Shown: positions 23,321-32,057 of the stretch, in pieces
Position numbering within the stretch: position 1 is the stretch's first letter
Layout: each line of letters begins with the position of its first letter
Assembly: GCF_042648405.1 (NCBI RefSeq)
Contig: NZ_JBHRXV010000014.1
Location: 1 to 64,000, forward strand
Source of the DNA: Sphingoaurantiacus capsulatus
Lineage (GTDB): Bacteria; Pseudomonadota; Alphaproteobacteria; Sphingomonadales; Sphingomonadaceae
Direction: 5' to 3'
Length of the DNA stretch: 64,000 bases
Notes under the pieces: model-generated
Told to the model about the DNA's origin: nothing
The model's database searches: none
What the model saw: only the letters and a program-made list of their open reading frames with translations
Program-made: the position numbers and the translations under genes

Positions 23321-23420
23321 ACCCACGCCAAAGGCACTCTGCCTAAGACGTTTCGAGTTTGCCTATTGGAAGGGGTGGTGCCGCTTGCGTGACTCGAACA
23401 CGCGACCCCATCATTACGAA
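23321..23420 (-). repeat. Right attachment site (att3) at the intact tRNA, with element 2 right end
   Basis: Positions 23376-23420 are the 3' part of the intact tRNA-Thr and are identical to att2 over 45 nt. Positions 23321-23375 are the conserved right-end sequence shared with 11641-11695 (49 of 55). The crossover must lie within the 45-nt identity. Confidence 0.9.
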
Positions 23421-23451
23421 TGATGTGCTCTACCGGCTGAGCTAAAGCGGC
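23376..23451 (-). tRNA. tRNA-Thr (anticodon CGT)
   Basis: This 76-nt tRNA begins GCCGCTTTAGCTCAGC and has the CCA end encoded. The anticodon stem CATCA/TGATG encloses TTCGTAA, giving anticodon CGT, Thr. The acceptor stem GCCGCTT/AAGCGGC pairs fully. Its 3' part is the integration target of both elements, which restore it on insertion. Confidence 0.97.
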
Positions 23452-23575
23452 ACGGGCGCGGCTCATAACAGTGTGCGGGGGGTAACACAAGCAACGCGCG
23501 CGCCGCGGGCGTTTTAACCTCTCGGCAACCCTGATCGACGACATTGGTCGCTTGGCGCGGCGAAGGGCGTGGGTC

Positions 23576-24172
23576 ATGATTCTGGCGATGGACGACGAGA
23601 CGTTCGAGGGGACCGAACCCGCCTATGACGCGCCGCCGCGGCTGAGCGACGCCGACGAGCGCCGGCTGCATGCGCGCGCCTTCAACCATTGGGCAACGTT
23701 ACAGCGTGGGCGCAGCCTGCCGCGACCGGCCGATCTCGATCTGGCGACCTTGGGTGGCTTCGCGCCGAACAGCGTGCTGCTGGCCATTTCGATCCGCGAT
23801 GGCGCGCCGACCCTGCGATTCGTCGGGCCGCGGCTTCGGGCGCAGGACCGGTTGGCCGCCGATGCGGCGCTCGCCGACGTGCCGCCCGGCTCGCTGGTCG
23901 CCCGGCTCGTCGCCCGGGTACCGGAGGTGATCGCCGCCCGCGCGCCGGTGGGGTTCGCCGACGAGTTCGCGGCGTCGCCGGGCAGCGAGCTGCTGTGCCG
24001 CGGCGTGCTGATGCCCTTGGCGAGCGACGGCGAGACCATCGACCTCATCCACGGCGTCGTCAGCTGGAAAGAAGTGCTGTCGCCCGAACTGGCTCGCCGC
24101 CTCGCCGCCGAGCTGGGCGATGCGGTGGAGGTACGCCGCGCGGGTACGCCGGCGGTCGATCCCTTCGCCTGA
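23576..24172 (+). CDS. PAS-domain protein
   Basis: The product is 198 residues from the ATG at 23576 (an ATG at 23588 is also possible). The region LPRPADLDLATLGGFAPNSVLLAISIRDGAPTLRFVGPRLRAQ and the later LLCRGVLMPLASDGETIDLIHGVVSWK fit the PAS family common in Sphingomonadales as short stand-alone proteins. No output domain is present, so it may sense or bind a partner. It lies upstream of the glutamate dehydrogenase gene in the same direction; a functional link is not shown. Confidence 0.7.
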   Translation: MILAMDDETFEGTEPAYDAPPRLSDADERRLHARAFNHWATLQRGRSLPRPADLDLATLGGFAPNSVLLAISIRDGAPTLRFVGPRLRAQDRLAADAALADVPPGSLVARLVARVPEVIAARAPVGFADEFAASPGSELLCRGVLMPLASDGETIDLIHGVVSWKEVLSPELARRLAAELGDAVEVRRAGTPAVDPFA

Positions 24173-24299
24173 GCCCGGCTTGTCATGCAGCGGCCGCATG
24201 GCTGCTGCGGGGCTGCCGGCCTTGCCGCGAGTCTGCCAAAATCGCATAAGCGGGCCATGACGCCCGGTAATCGGGCAAATATTTGGGGAGTAGACGCGC

Positions 24300-27200
24300 A
24301 TGTCCGCGCACCCGGCGGCCATTGAGCCGCTCGTCAGCCAGTTTTCCGCCGATCCCATCCGCCACCGCCTTGCCGACGCGCTGTTCGGCGGCGCCTTGCC
24401 CGACGAGGTCGCCGGCCTCAGTCCCGAAGAAGCCGCGCGCGTCGTCGACTTCGTGGCCGCCGCCGCCGCCGAACGGCCCGCCGGCGAGCCCGTCGTCCGG
24501 CTGGAGTCGCTGGAAGGCCAGCCCGGCCGGCGCCGCATGGCGCTCGCCATCGTCAACGACGACATGCCCTTCCTCGTCGATTCGGTGTCGGCGGCGATCG
24601 GCGCCGAGAATCTGGCGATCGACCGGCTGCTGCACCCGATCATCGAGGCGCAGCGCGATACCGGCGGAAAGCTGACCGGTATTGCGGCGGGCAGCGAAGG
24701 GCCGCGTGAATCGCTGATCTACATGGAGCTGGAGCGCATCGGCGCCCGCGGTCGCGCCGAGCTGATCGAGACGCTGCAAAGCGTTCTCGCCGACGTGCGC
24801 GCTGCCGTCGACGACTGGCCCGAGATGCTGGGCGAGCTGCGCCGCGCCGCCACCGCGCTGGCCGCCACTGCGGCGGGCGATGGCGAGGCCGCCGCCTTCC
24901 TCGAATGGCTGAGCCAGGACAATTTCACCCTGCTCGGCTTTCACGAGTATCGCTTCGACCAGGCGGCGACCGACGCCAGCTTCGACCCGGTCAGCGAGCG
25001 CGGCCTCGGCCTGCTGCGTGGCGACGTCGCGATCTGGAAGGGCGCGCAGGGGTTCGAGAGCATCCCCGACGGCATGCGCCGCTTCTTTGCCGGCGACGAG
25101 CCGGTGCTGATTACCAAGGCGTCGATCCTGTCGACCGTCCACCGCCGCGCCTATTTCGACTATGTCGGCGTCAAGCAGTTCGATGCGGCCGGCAAGGTCG
25201 TCGGCGAGAAGCGCTTCGTCGGTCTGTTCACCAGCCAGGCCCTGAACGCGCCGCCGCACACCGTGCCGATGATCCGCCGCAAGGTGGAGGCGGTGAACGC
25301 CCGCCTGCGCTTCGATGCGCGCAGCCATGCCGGCAAGGCGCTGACCCATGTCCTCGAATCGCTGCCCAAGGACGAGCTGTTCCAGCTCGATGCCGAGCGG
25401 CTCGCCGATATCGCGCAGGGGCTGCTGTCGCTGCTCGACCGGCCGCGGCCGAAGCTGTTCGTGCGGCAGGACCCGTTCCAGCGCTTCGTCTCGGCGCTCG
25501 TGTTCGTGCCGCGCGATGCCTACACCAGCGGCGTTCGCGAAGCGGTCGGCGACATGCTGGCCAAAGCCTTCAACGGCAAGCTCAGCCGCTATGACGTCGA
25601 ACTGCGCGCCGAAGGCCTCGCCCGCGTCCACTATATCCTCGCGACGACGCCCGGCAGCGTGCCGGCGATCGACGAGGCGGTGCTCGACGCGCGGTTGACG
25701 TCGCTGGTGCGCGGCTGGGGCGACAGCCTCGAAGCGGCGCTCGCCGGGCAGGCCGGCGCCACCCGCGCCGCGCGCCTCGCGCTCAGCCACGGCACCGCCT
25801 TCACCGCTGTCTATCAGGCGCAGTTCGGCGCCGACGATGCGGCGACTGACGTGCTGCGCCTGACCACGCTCGAGAACGAGGCCGGCCGCGAGGTCTATTT
25901 CTACCGCCGTAGCGACGACGGCGCGCATCAGGTGCGCGTGAAGATCTACCGCCTCGGCCAGATCATCCCGCTGTCGGACGCGGTGCCGGTGCTGGAGAAT
26001 TTCGGCCTGCGCGTCATCGACGAGTTCGCTTTCGATCTCGCCGGCGGCCGCTTGGGGTGGATTCACGATTTCCTCGTCGAGACGCCCGACCACAGCCCGA
26101 TCGACCTCGAGGATGCGCGCCTGCGCGTCGAGCCGGCGCTGCGCGCCGTGCTGGTCGCCGAGCAGGAAAACGACGTGTTCAACGCGCTGGTGCTCGGCGT
26201 CGGGCTCGATGCCCGCGCGGTGGGCTGGCTGCGCGCCTATTTCCGCTACCTCCGCCAGACCGGCGTCGCTTACGGTCTCGCCACCGTCGTCGATGCGCTA
26301 CGCCGCTATCCGGACATCGCGCGCGACCTCGTCGCGATGTTCGAGGCGCGCTTCGATCCGGCAACGACGGGCGACCGCGCCGCCGCCGAGCGCAAGGTCA
26401 ACGTCCGCCTGCAGGCCGCCTTGGCCAATGTGAAGGCGATCGACGACGACCGCATCCTGCGCCTCTATCGCCGCACCATCGAGGCGACGCTGCGCACCAA
26501 CGCCTTCTTCCCCGGCGGGCCGGAGGCGCTGGCCTTCAAGCTTGAATCGGCGAAGGTGCCGAACCTGCCGCCGCCCGTCCCCTATCGCGAAATCTGGGTG
26601 TACAGCCCGCGCATCGAGGGCATCCACCTGCGCGGCGGGCCGATCGCCCGCGGCGGCCTGCGCTGGTCCGACCGGCGCGACGATTTCCGCACCGAGGTGC
26701 TGGGGCTGGTGAAGGCGCAGATGGTGAAGAACGCCGTCATCGTGCCGACCGGCGCGAAGGGCGGCTTTTACCCGAAGCAGCTGCCGAGCCCATCCGACCG
26801 CGACGCCTGGCTGGCGGAAGGGACCGAGAGCTACCGCGTGTTCATCCGCGCGCTGCTGTCGATTACCGATAATCTCGACGGGGCGACGGTGGTGCCGCCC
26901 GAGTTCGTGGTGCGCCACGACGCCGACGATCCCTATCTGGTCGTCGCCGCCGACAAGGGCACCGCGACCTTCTCCGACGTGGCGAACGCCATCTCGGAGG
27001 ATCAGGGCTTCTGGCTCGGCGACGCCTTCGCCTCCGGCGGCCGTGTCGGTTACGATCACAAGGCGATGGGCATCACCGCCAAGGGCGCGTGGATCTCGGT
27101 CCAGCGCCACTTCCGCGAGATGGGCATCGACGTCCAGAAGGACGTGGTGCGCGCCATCGGCGTGGGCGACATGTCGGGCGACGTGTTCGGCAACGGCCTG

Positions 27201-29024
27201 CTGCTGTCGCGGTCGATAAAGCTGGTGGCGGCGTTTGACCACCGTCACATCTTCCTCGACCCCGATCCCGATCCGGAGACCAGCTATGTCGAGCGCGAGC
27301 GCATGTTCGCGCTGCCGCGCTCGTCGTGGGCGGAATATAATCCGGCGCTGATCTCGAAGGGCGGTGGCGTGATTCCGCGCGACCAGAAGTCGATCCCGCT
27401 CACGCCAGAAGTGAGGGCGATGTTGGGGCTGGAGGCCGACGAGCTGGCGCCGGCCGAACTGATGCAGGCGATCCTGAAGAGCCAGGCCGACCTCTGCTGG
27501 TTCGGCGGCATCGGCACCTATGTGAAGGCGTCGGCCGAGAGCCACGCCGACGTCGGCGACCGCGCCAACGATGCGCAGCGCGTCGATGCCGAGGCAATGC
27601 GGGTGAAGGTGATCGGCGAGGGCGCCAACCTCGGCCTCACGCAGGCGGCGCGTATCGCGTTCGCGCGGCGCGGTGGGCGGATCAACACCGACTTCATCGA
27701 CAATTCGGCGGGCGTCGACTGTTCGGACAACGAGGTCAACATCAAGATCGCGCTCAATCCGGAAGTGGCCGCCGGCCGCTTCGGGCTGGAGCCGCGCAAT
27801 CAGTTGCTCGAGGCGATGACCGACGATGTGGCCGCGCTCGTGCTGCGCGACAACATCATGCAGACGCAGGCGATCTCGGTCGCCGAGCGCGGCGGCGCTT
27901 CTGCGCTGCCGGCCTACATCCGCGTCATCCAGGCGCTGGAGGCGTCGGGCCGGCTCAATCGCGCGGTCGAGGGGCTTCCCGCCGATGATTTGCTGGCGCA
28001 GCGCGCGCAGGCGGGTCAGGGCCTGGAGCGTCCCGAGCTCGCGGTGCTGCTGGCCTATGCCAAGATGGCGCTGAAGGAGGCGCTGGTCGCCTCGATCGTC
28101 GTCGACGATCCGGTGATGGAAGGCGACCTTCACGCCGCCTTCCCGCCGGTCCTCGTCGAGCGCTTCCGCGACGCGATCGACAACCACCGGCTTCGCCGCG
28201 AACTGATCGCCACCAAGCTCGCCAACCAGATCATCAACCGCGGCGGCATCACCCTGCCGTTTGAGCTCGCCGAGGAGATGGGGGCGAGCCTCGCCGACGT
28301 CGCCACCGCCTTCGTCGCCGCGCGCGAACTCTTCGAGTTGCGCAAGCTGTGGCGCGCGATCGATGCCACCGACCTGCCGGCGGCGACGCAGATGGAGCTT
28401 CATCTGCGTGCGACTGACGGCCTGCGCGTCCAGATGGCCGACCTGTTACGCTCGACCGACACCAAGTCGACGCCGTCGGCGATCATCGAGCGGCTGCGGC
28501 CGGGCATCGCGCGCATTGCCGGTCAGCTCGATGGGCTGCTGCGGCCGGAGCCGAAGGCGCAGCTCGACCGTCTCGCGCAGGAACTGCAGCGCGCGGGCGC
28601 GCCCGACGACATCGCCGCGCAGCTGCTGCATGTGCAGGGCCTCGACGGTGCGGTCGGCGTCGCGCAGCTCGCCGCCGACATCGGCGCGGGCGAGAATGAT
28701 GTGGTGCGCGCCTATACGCTGCTCGGCGAACGGCTGGGCCTCGACTGGGCGAAGGGCGTCGCGGCGCAGCTTACCCCGTCGGACCCGTGGGAGCGGCTGC
28801 TGGTGGCGGGCCTGGTGCGCGACTTCGAGCAGCTCCGCCTCGACCTCGTCCGCCGCGTCGCTGCTTCGGGCGACCCGGTCAAGGCGACCGAGAGCTGGCT
28901 GGAGACCAACCGCGACCGGGCTGATCGCATCGCCTCAACGGTAGCGCGCGCGCGCAGCGGCGCCGGCGTGACGGTGCCGATGCTCGCGCACCTCGGCAGC
29001 CAGGCGCGCGCCGTCCTCAGCTAG
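24300..29024 (+). CDS. gdhB: NAD-specific glutamate dehydrogenase, large type
   Basis: This 1574-residue member of the 180-kDa NAD-GDH class converts L-glutamate to 2-oxoglutarate and ammonium in amino-acid catabolism. The N-terminal half holds ACT-like regulatory repeats (about 35-600). The catalytic core starts near residue 720 with GGPIARGGLRWSDRRDDFRTEVLGLVKAQMVKNAV, which includes the substrate-binding Lys region, followed by VPTGAKGGF. A NAD-binding part has IGVGDMSGDVFGNG. The C-terminal helical extension runs to residue 1574. Full length for the class, no frameshift. Together with gltBD it sets glutamate flux. Confidence 0.95.
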   Translation: MSAHPAAIEPLVSQFSADPIRHRLADALFGGALPDEVAGLSPEEAARVVDFVAAAAAERPAGEPVVRLESLEGQPGRRRMALAIVNDDMPFLVDSVSAAIGAENLAIDRLLHPIIEAQRDTGGKLTGIAAGSEGPRESLIYMELERIGARGRAELIETLQSVLADVRAAVDDWPEMLGELRRAATALAATAAGDGEAAAFLEWLSQDNFTLLGFHEYRFDQAATDASFDPVSERGLGLLRGDVAIWKGAQGFESIPDGMRRFFAGDEPVLITKASILSTVHRRAYFDYVGVKQFDAAGKVVGEKRFVGLFTSQALNAPPHTVPMIRRKVEAVNARLRFDARSHAGKALTHVLESLPKDELFQLDAERLADIAQGLLSLLDRPRPKLFVRQDPFQRFVSALVFVPRDAYTSGVREAVGDMLAKAFNGKLSRYDVELRAEGLARVHYILATTPGSVPAIDEAVLDARLTSLVRGWGDSLEAALAGQAGATRAARLALSHGTAFTAVYQAQFGADDAATDVLRLTTLENEAGREVYFYRRSDDGAHQVRVKIYRLGQIIPLSDAVPVLENFGLRVIDEFAFDLAGGRLGWIHDFLVETPDHSPIDLEDARLRVEPALRAVLVAEQENDVFNALVLGVGLDARAVGWLRAYFRYLRQTGVAYGLATVVDALRRYPDIARDLVAMFEARFDPATTGDRAAAERKVNVRLQAALANVKAIDDDRILRLYRRTIEATLRTNAFFPGGPEALAFKLESAKVPNLPPPVPYREIWVYSPRIEGIHLRGGPIARGGLRWSDRRDDFRTEVLGLVKAQMVKNAVIVPTGAKGGFYPKQLPSPSDRDAWLAEGTESYRVFIRALLSITDNLDGATVVPPEFVVRHDADDPYLVVAADKGTATFSDVANAISEDQGFWLGDAFASGGRVGYDHKAMGITAKGAWISVQRHFREMGIDVQKDVVRAIGVGDMSGDVFGNGLLLSRSIKLVAAFDHRHIFLDPDPDPETSYVERERMFALPRSSWAEYNPALISKGGGVIPRDQKSIPLTPEVRAMLGLEADELAPAELMQAILKSQADLCWFGGIGTYVKASAESHADVGDRANDAQRVDAEAMRVKVIGEGANLGLTQAARIAFARRGGRINTDFIDNSAGVDCSDNEVNIKIALNPEVAAGRFGLEPRNQLLEAMTDDVAALVLRDNIMQTQAISVAERGGASALPAYIRVIQALEASGRLNRAVEGLPADDLLAQRAQAGQGLERPELAVLLAYAKMALKEALVASIVVDDPVMEGDLHAAFPPVLVERFRDAIDNHRLRRELIATKLANQIINRGGITLPFELAEEMGASLADVATAFVAARELFELRKLWRAIDATDLPAATQMELHLRATDGLRVQMADLLRSTDTKSTPSAIIERLRPGIARIAGQLDGLLRPEPKAQLDRLAQELQRAGAPDDIAAQLLHVQGLDGAVGVAQLAADIGAGENDVVRAYTLLGERLGLDWAKGVAAQLTPSDPWERLLVAGLVRDFEQLRLDLVRRVAASGDPVKATESWLETNRDRADRIASTVARARSGAGVTVPMLAHLGSQARAVLS

Positions 29025-29419
29025 TCGGCGGCGGCCTCGATGCGGTCCATGTCGTCGTCCGACAGGCCGAAATGGTGGCCGACCTCGTGGACGAGGACGT
29101 GCGTCACCAGCGCTTCGAGGCTGTCGCCGCCGTCGGCCCATTCGTCGAGGATCGGGCGGCGGTAGAGGAACACCGTGTCGGGCAGCGCGCCCGACACGTC
29201 GACCGACACCGCCACCGAATGCCCCTGGTAGAGGCCGAGGATGTCGAACGGGCTTTCGAGGCCCATGTCGCGGATCACCTCCTCGTCGGGGAAGTCCTCG
29301 ACGACGAGGCGGACGTTGCCAAGGAACTGGCGGAAGGTGTCGGGCAGGCGCTCGACGGCGGCCTGCGCGAGTGCCTCGATCGCCTCGATCGACGGCGGGA
29401 AGGTTTGACCGGATGCCAT
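29021..29419 (-). CDS. Zincin-type metallopeptidase family protein
   Basis: This 132-residue acidic protein has HVLVHEVGHHFGLSDDDM near the end, giving the HExxHxxxGxxD zinc-binding motif of the minimal metalloprotease family formerly called DUF1025. The start at 29419 (MASGQTF) is preferred because residues before it in the longer frame are low-quality Arg/Ser sequence; an ATG at 29431 is possible. The substrate is unknown. The gene is convergent with the dehydrogenase (4-bp overlap) and divergent from the dehydratase gene. Confidence 0.85.
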   Translation of the reverse strand: MASGQTFPPSIEAIEALAQAAVERLPDTFRQFLGNVRLVVEDFPDEEVIRDMGLESPFDILGLYQGHSVAVSVDVSGALPDTVFLYRRPILDEWADGGDSLEALVTHVLVHEVGHHFGLSDDDMDRIEAAAD

Positions 29420-29471
29420 GGTCCGCGACATAGGCAGCGGATCAATCGCTGCCAAGCTCAGGAGATGGCCC

Positions 29472-29753
29472 ATGGTCGAGAAGCTCACCGCCGCCGAACG
29501 CGACCGCCTGCTGCCGACGCTCGACGGCTGGGAGGCGGACGCCGAGCGCGACGGCATCCGCAAAAGCTATCGCTTCGCCGATTTCACGCAGGCCTTCGGC
29601 TTCATGGCGCGCGTGGCGCTGCTCGCCGAGAAAGCGGACCATCATCCCGAATGGTTCAACGTCTACAACCGCGTCGACATCCTGCTGACGACGCATGACG
29701 CCAATGGGCTGTCGATGCGCGACATCGATTTGGCGAAGGCGATCGATAGCTGA
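29472..29753 (+). CDS. phhB: 4a-hydroxytetrahydrobiopterin dehydratase
   Basis: This 93-residue pterin-4a-carbinolamine dehydratase recycles the pterin cofactor after aromatic hydroxylation. Family marks are LTAAERDRLLPTLDGWEA, IRKSYRFADFTQAFGFMARVALLAEKADHHPEWFNVYNRVDILLTTHDANGLSMRDIDLA, with the active-site His-His-Pro-Glu. The start ATG at 29472 has AGGAG upstream. No phenylalanine hydroxylase is nearby. A repeat element follows the stop at once. Confidence 0.95.
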   Translation: MVEKLTAAERDRLLPTLDGWEADAERDGIRKSYRFADFTQAFGFMARVALLAEKADHHPEWFNVYNRVDILLTTHDANGLSMRDIDLAKAIDS

Positions 29754-29756
29754 ACC

Positions 29757-29911
29757 CCCTCGCCCGCTTGCGGGAGAGGGAGGGGCCCGCCGCGAAGCGG
29801 TGGGAGGGTGAGGGTGTACCGCCCTCGTCGCCTCGCACCCGTCGCCGGTAAGCTCGCTGTCGCTCGCACACCCTCACCTAACCTCTCCCGCAGGCGGGAG
29901 AGGGACAAGTA
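29757..29911. repeat. Dispersed intergenic repeat, copy 1
   Basis: This GC-rich element of about 150 bp begins 4 bp after the phhB stop. Its ends are complementary (CTCGCCCGCTTGCGGGAGAGG and CTCTCCCGCAGGCGGGAGAGG types), and it contains the tracts GGGAGGGTGAGGGTGT and CACACCCTCACCTAACC. The reverse complement of 60845-60977 matches it closely. It looks like a REP/BIME- or MITE-like genomic repeat and may act as a transcription boundary. Confidence 0.85.
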
Positions 29912-29914
29912 GGG

Positions 29915-30811
29915 CTAGGCCCTTACCAGCGTACCCGCGCCCTGGCGGGTGAAGATTTCGAGCAGCAGCGCGTGCGGGACGCGGCCGTCGAGGATGACCG
30001 CGGCGTCGACCCCGGCGGTCACCGCGGTGACGCAGGTTTCGAGCTTGGGGATCATGCCGCCCGAGATGGTGCCGTCCTCGGTCAGGCCGGCGATATCGGA
30101 CGGGCGCAGGTCGGTGAGCAGATTCTTCTGCTTGTCGAGCACGCCCGCGACATCAGTCAGCAGAAACAGGCGCGCCGCGCCTACGGCGGCGGCGATGCCG
30201 CCCGCCATGGTGTCGGCATTGATATTGTAGGTCTGGCCGTCGCTGCCGACGCCGATCGGCGCGATCACCGGGATGACGTTCTGGCCGGTCATCACGTCGA
30301 GGATGCGGCGGTCGATCGTCTCCGGCTCGCCAACGAAGCCGAGGTCGATCTCGCGCTCGATCGCCGAACCGGGGTCGCGAGTGGTGCGCGTCACCTTCCT
30401 CGCGGTGACGAGGTGCGCGTCCTTGCCCGAAATGCCGACCGCGGTGCCGCCGGCACGGTTGATCCAGGCGGCAATCTCCTTGTTGATCGCGCCCAGCACC
30501 ATCTCGGCGACCTCGGCGGTGGCGGCATCGGTGACGCGCAGCCCGTCGACGAACTCCGACTGGATGTTCAGCCGCTTCAGCATCGATCCGATCTGTGGGC
30601 CGCCGCCGTGGACGACGATCGGGTTGATGCCGACCGCCTTCAGCAGCACCACATCCTCGGCGAAGTCCTTCGCCAGCTCGGGATCGCCCATCGCATGGCC
30701 GCCATATTTCACCACGAAGGTCTGGCCGGCGTATTTCTGCAGATAGGGCAGCGCCTCGACCAAGGTTTCGGTCTTAGCGAGCATCGCGGGAGCGGGGCTG
30801 TGATCGTTCAT
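29915..30811 (-). CDS. argB: Acetylglutamate kinase
   Basis: This 298-residue enzyme of arginine synthesis phosphorylates N-acetylglutamate. Marks are VVKYGGHAMGDPELAKDFAEDVVLLKAVGINPIVVHGGGPQIGSMLKRL, GKDAHLVTARKV and NINADTMAGGIAAAVGAARLFLLTDVAGVL. The ATG at 30811 (MNDHSPAPAMLAKTETL) is chosen over longer in-frame starts because homologues begin here. The gene stands alone on the minus strand, divergent from the short DUF3052 gene. Confidence 0.96.
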   Translation of the reverse strand: MNDHSPAPAMLAKTETLVEALPYLQKYAGQTFVVKYGGHAMGDPELAKDFAEDVVLLKAVGINPIVVHGGGPQIGSMLKRLNIQSEFVDGLRVTDAATAEVAEMVLGAINKEIAAWINRAGGTAVGISGKDAHLVTARKVTRTTRDPGSAIEREIDLGFVGEPETIDRRILDVMTGQNVIPVIAPIGVGSDGQTYNINADTMAGGIAAAVGAARLFLLTDVAGVLDKQKNLLTDLRPSDIAGLTEDGTISGGMIPKLETCVTAVTAGVDAAVILDGRVPHALLLEIFTRQGAGTLVRA

Positions 30812-30869
30812 CGTGATCGCGCCTATAGCGGGGTGATGTGGCCCGGGAAAGTCAGGTTGGGGAAAGCCG

Positions 30870-31142
30870 ATGAACGCGGGCTGTTCGGGAACACCGCTGG
30901 GCGAGAAGCTCGGCGCGAAGGACGGGCAGCGGACGTGGCGGCTGGACATGCCCGCCAGCGTCGCCGCGGAGATCGATGCCACGCCGCGGTTGCTGAAGAA
31001 GGCGGCGAAGGTCGACACCGACATCACCGAGGACGTGATCCGCACGGTGGCGCTGCCGATGGGCTTCGTCGACGTGAAGGTCTGCGCGGTCGATGCGGTG
31101 TGGAGCGGGCTGAAGCCTATGATCCGCAAAGAGCTGCGCTAG
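30870..31142 (+). CDS. DUF3052-family protein, internally shortened
   Basis: The protein has 90 residues, while members of this family usually have about 140. The start (GCSGTPLGEKLGAKDGQRTWRLDMP) and the end (KVDTDITEDVIRTVALPMGFVDVKVCAVDAVWSGLKPMIRKELR) both fit DUF3052 well, but the middle alpha/beta portion of about 50 residues is missing after SVAAEIDAT. The frame stays open, so this is a clean internal deletion or a short variant rather than a frameshift. Family function is unknown. It overlaps the end of the convergent dehydrogenase gene by 4 bp. Confidence 0.7.
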   Translation: MNAGCSGTPLGEKLGAKDGQRTWRLDMPASVAAEIDATPRLLKKAAKVDTDITEDVIRTVALPMGFVDVKVCAVDAVWSGLKPMIRKELR

Positions 31143-32002
31143 CGCGTCGGAACCGGCGTCTCGCCCGAATAATCGTAGAAGCCGCGGCCCGACTTGCGGC
31201 CGTACCAGCCGGCCTCGACATATTTCACCAGCAGCGGCGCCGGGCGATACTTCGGGTCGCCGAAACCCTCGTGCATCACGCGCATGATCGCCAGCAGCGT
31301 GTCGAGCCCGACGAAGTCGGCGAGGGTCAGCGGACCCATCGGATGGTTGGCGCCGAGCTTCAGGCCATTATCGATGTCCTCGACCGAGCCGACGCCCTCG
31401 CCCAGCGCGAAGATCGCCTCGTTGAGCATCGGGCAGAGCACGCGGTTGACGATAAACGACGGCGAATCCTGCGCCTCGACGACGGTCTTGCCGATCTTGG
31501 CGGCAAAGCCCCGCGCGGCCGCGACGGTCGTGTCGGCGGTGGCGAGGCCGCGGATGATCTCGACGAGCGCCATCAGCGGCACCGGATTGAAGAAATGCAG
31601 GCCGAGGAAGCGGTCGGGCCGGTCGGTGGCGGCAGCGAGGCGGGTGATCGAAATCGACGAGGTGTTGGTGGCGAGGATCGTCGCTGGTGCCAGCTTCAGC
31701 CTCTCGAAGATCTTCAGCTTCAGCGCCTCGCTCTCGGTCGCCGCTTCGATGACGAAATCCGCGTCGGCGAAGCGGCCGGTGTCCGTGGTGAGCGTGAGGC
31801 GTCCGAGCGCCGCCTTCATGTCGGCTTCCGAAAGCGTGCCCTTCGACACCTGCCGCGCCATGTTCTTCTCGATGTTGGCCCGGCCCTTTTCGGCGCGGTC
31901 CATGGCCACGTCGGACAGGATGACATCATAGCCGGCCTGCGCCGCGACATGCGCAATGCCGTTGCCCATCAGCCCTGCGCCAATCACGCCGATCGTCTTC
32001 AT
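31139..32002 (-). CDS. 3-hydroxybutyryl-CoA dehydrogenase
   Basis: This 287-residue NAD-dependent enzyme of fatty-acid or butanoate oxidation has N-terminal Rossmann GAGLMGNGIAHVAAQAGYDV and the motif ATNTSSISITRLAAATDRPDRFLGLHFFNPVPLMALVEIIRG, which holds the catalytic His. A C-terminal dimer domain has GPLTLADFVGLDT and GRGFYDY. No fused hydratase. The etfBA genes 2 kb away fit a shared role in beta-oxidation. Confidence 0.93.
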   Translation of the reverse strand: MKTIGVIGAGLMGNGIAHVAAQAGYDVILSDVAMDRAEKGRANIEKNMARQVSKGTLSEADMKAALGRLTLTTDTGRFADADFVIEAATESEALKLKIFERLKLAPATILATNTSSISITRLAAATDRPDRFLGLHFFNPVPLMALVEIIRGLATADTTVAAARGFAAKIGKTVVEAQDSPSFIVNRVLCPMLNEAIFALGEGVGSVEDIDNGLKLGANHPMGPLTLADFVGLDTLLAIMRVMHEGFGDPKYRPAPLLVKYVEAGWYGRKSGRGFYDYSGETPVPTR

Positions 32003-32057
32003 CGCCTTCGCCCCTGCCGTCGTTGCCGCGCCTGACTAGGCGGCGGCGGGCGATCGC

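Larger units (their letters stand above)
11696..23375. mobile_element. Integrative element 2 (satellite-like), tandem copy B
   Basis: This 11.7-kb element between att2 and the intact tRNA-Thr has the same backbone order as element 1: integrase, VapE-type protein, two members of the shared small family with hairpin leaders, a membrane protein, and the conserved junction. Its cargo is a nucleotide-metabolism and peptidase cluster with no counterpart in element 1. No structural or conjugation genes are present. The integrase lies at the end distal to the intact tRNA, as in element 1. Confidence 0.85.

Noticed and set aside
1..23451. Conjugative element or full prophage
   Set aside because: No relaxase, coupling protein, type IV secretion, capsid, terminase or tail gene is present in either element.
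24183..26093. 636-codon minus-strand frame
   Set aside because: Antisense of the glutamate dehydrogenase; Arg/His/Gln-rich shadow.
26298..28403. 701-codon minus-strand frame
   Set aside because: Also antisense of the glutamate dehydrogenase, same composition.
29972..32035. 687-codon plus-strand frame
   Set aside because: Runs antisense through argB and the hydroxyacyl-CoA dehydrogenase and across the DUF3052 gene.
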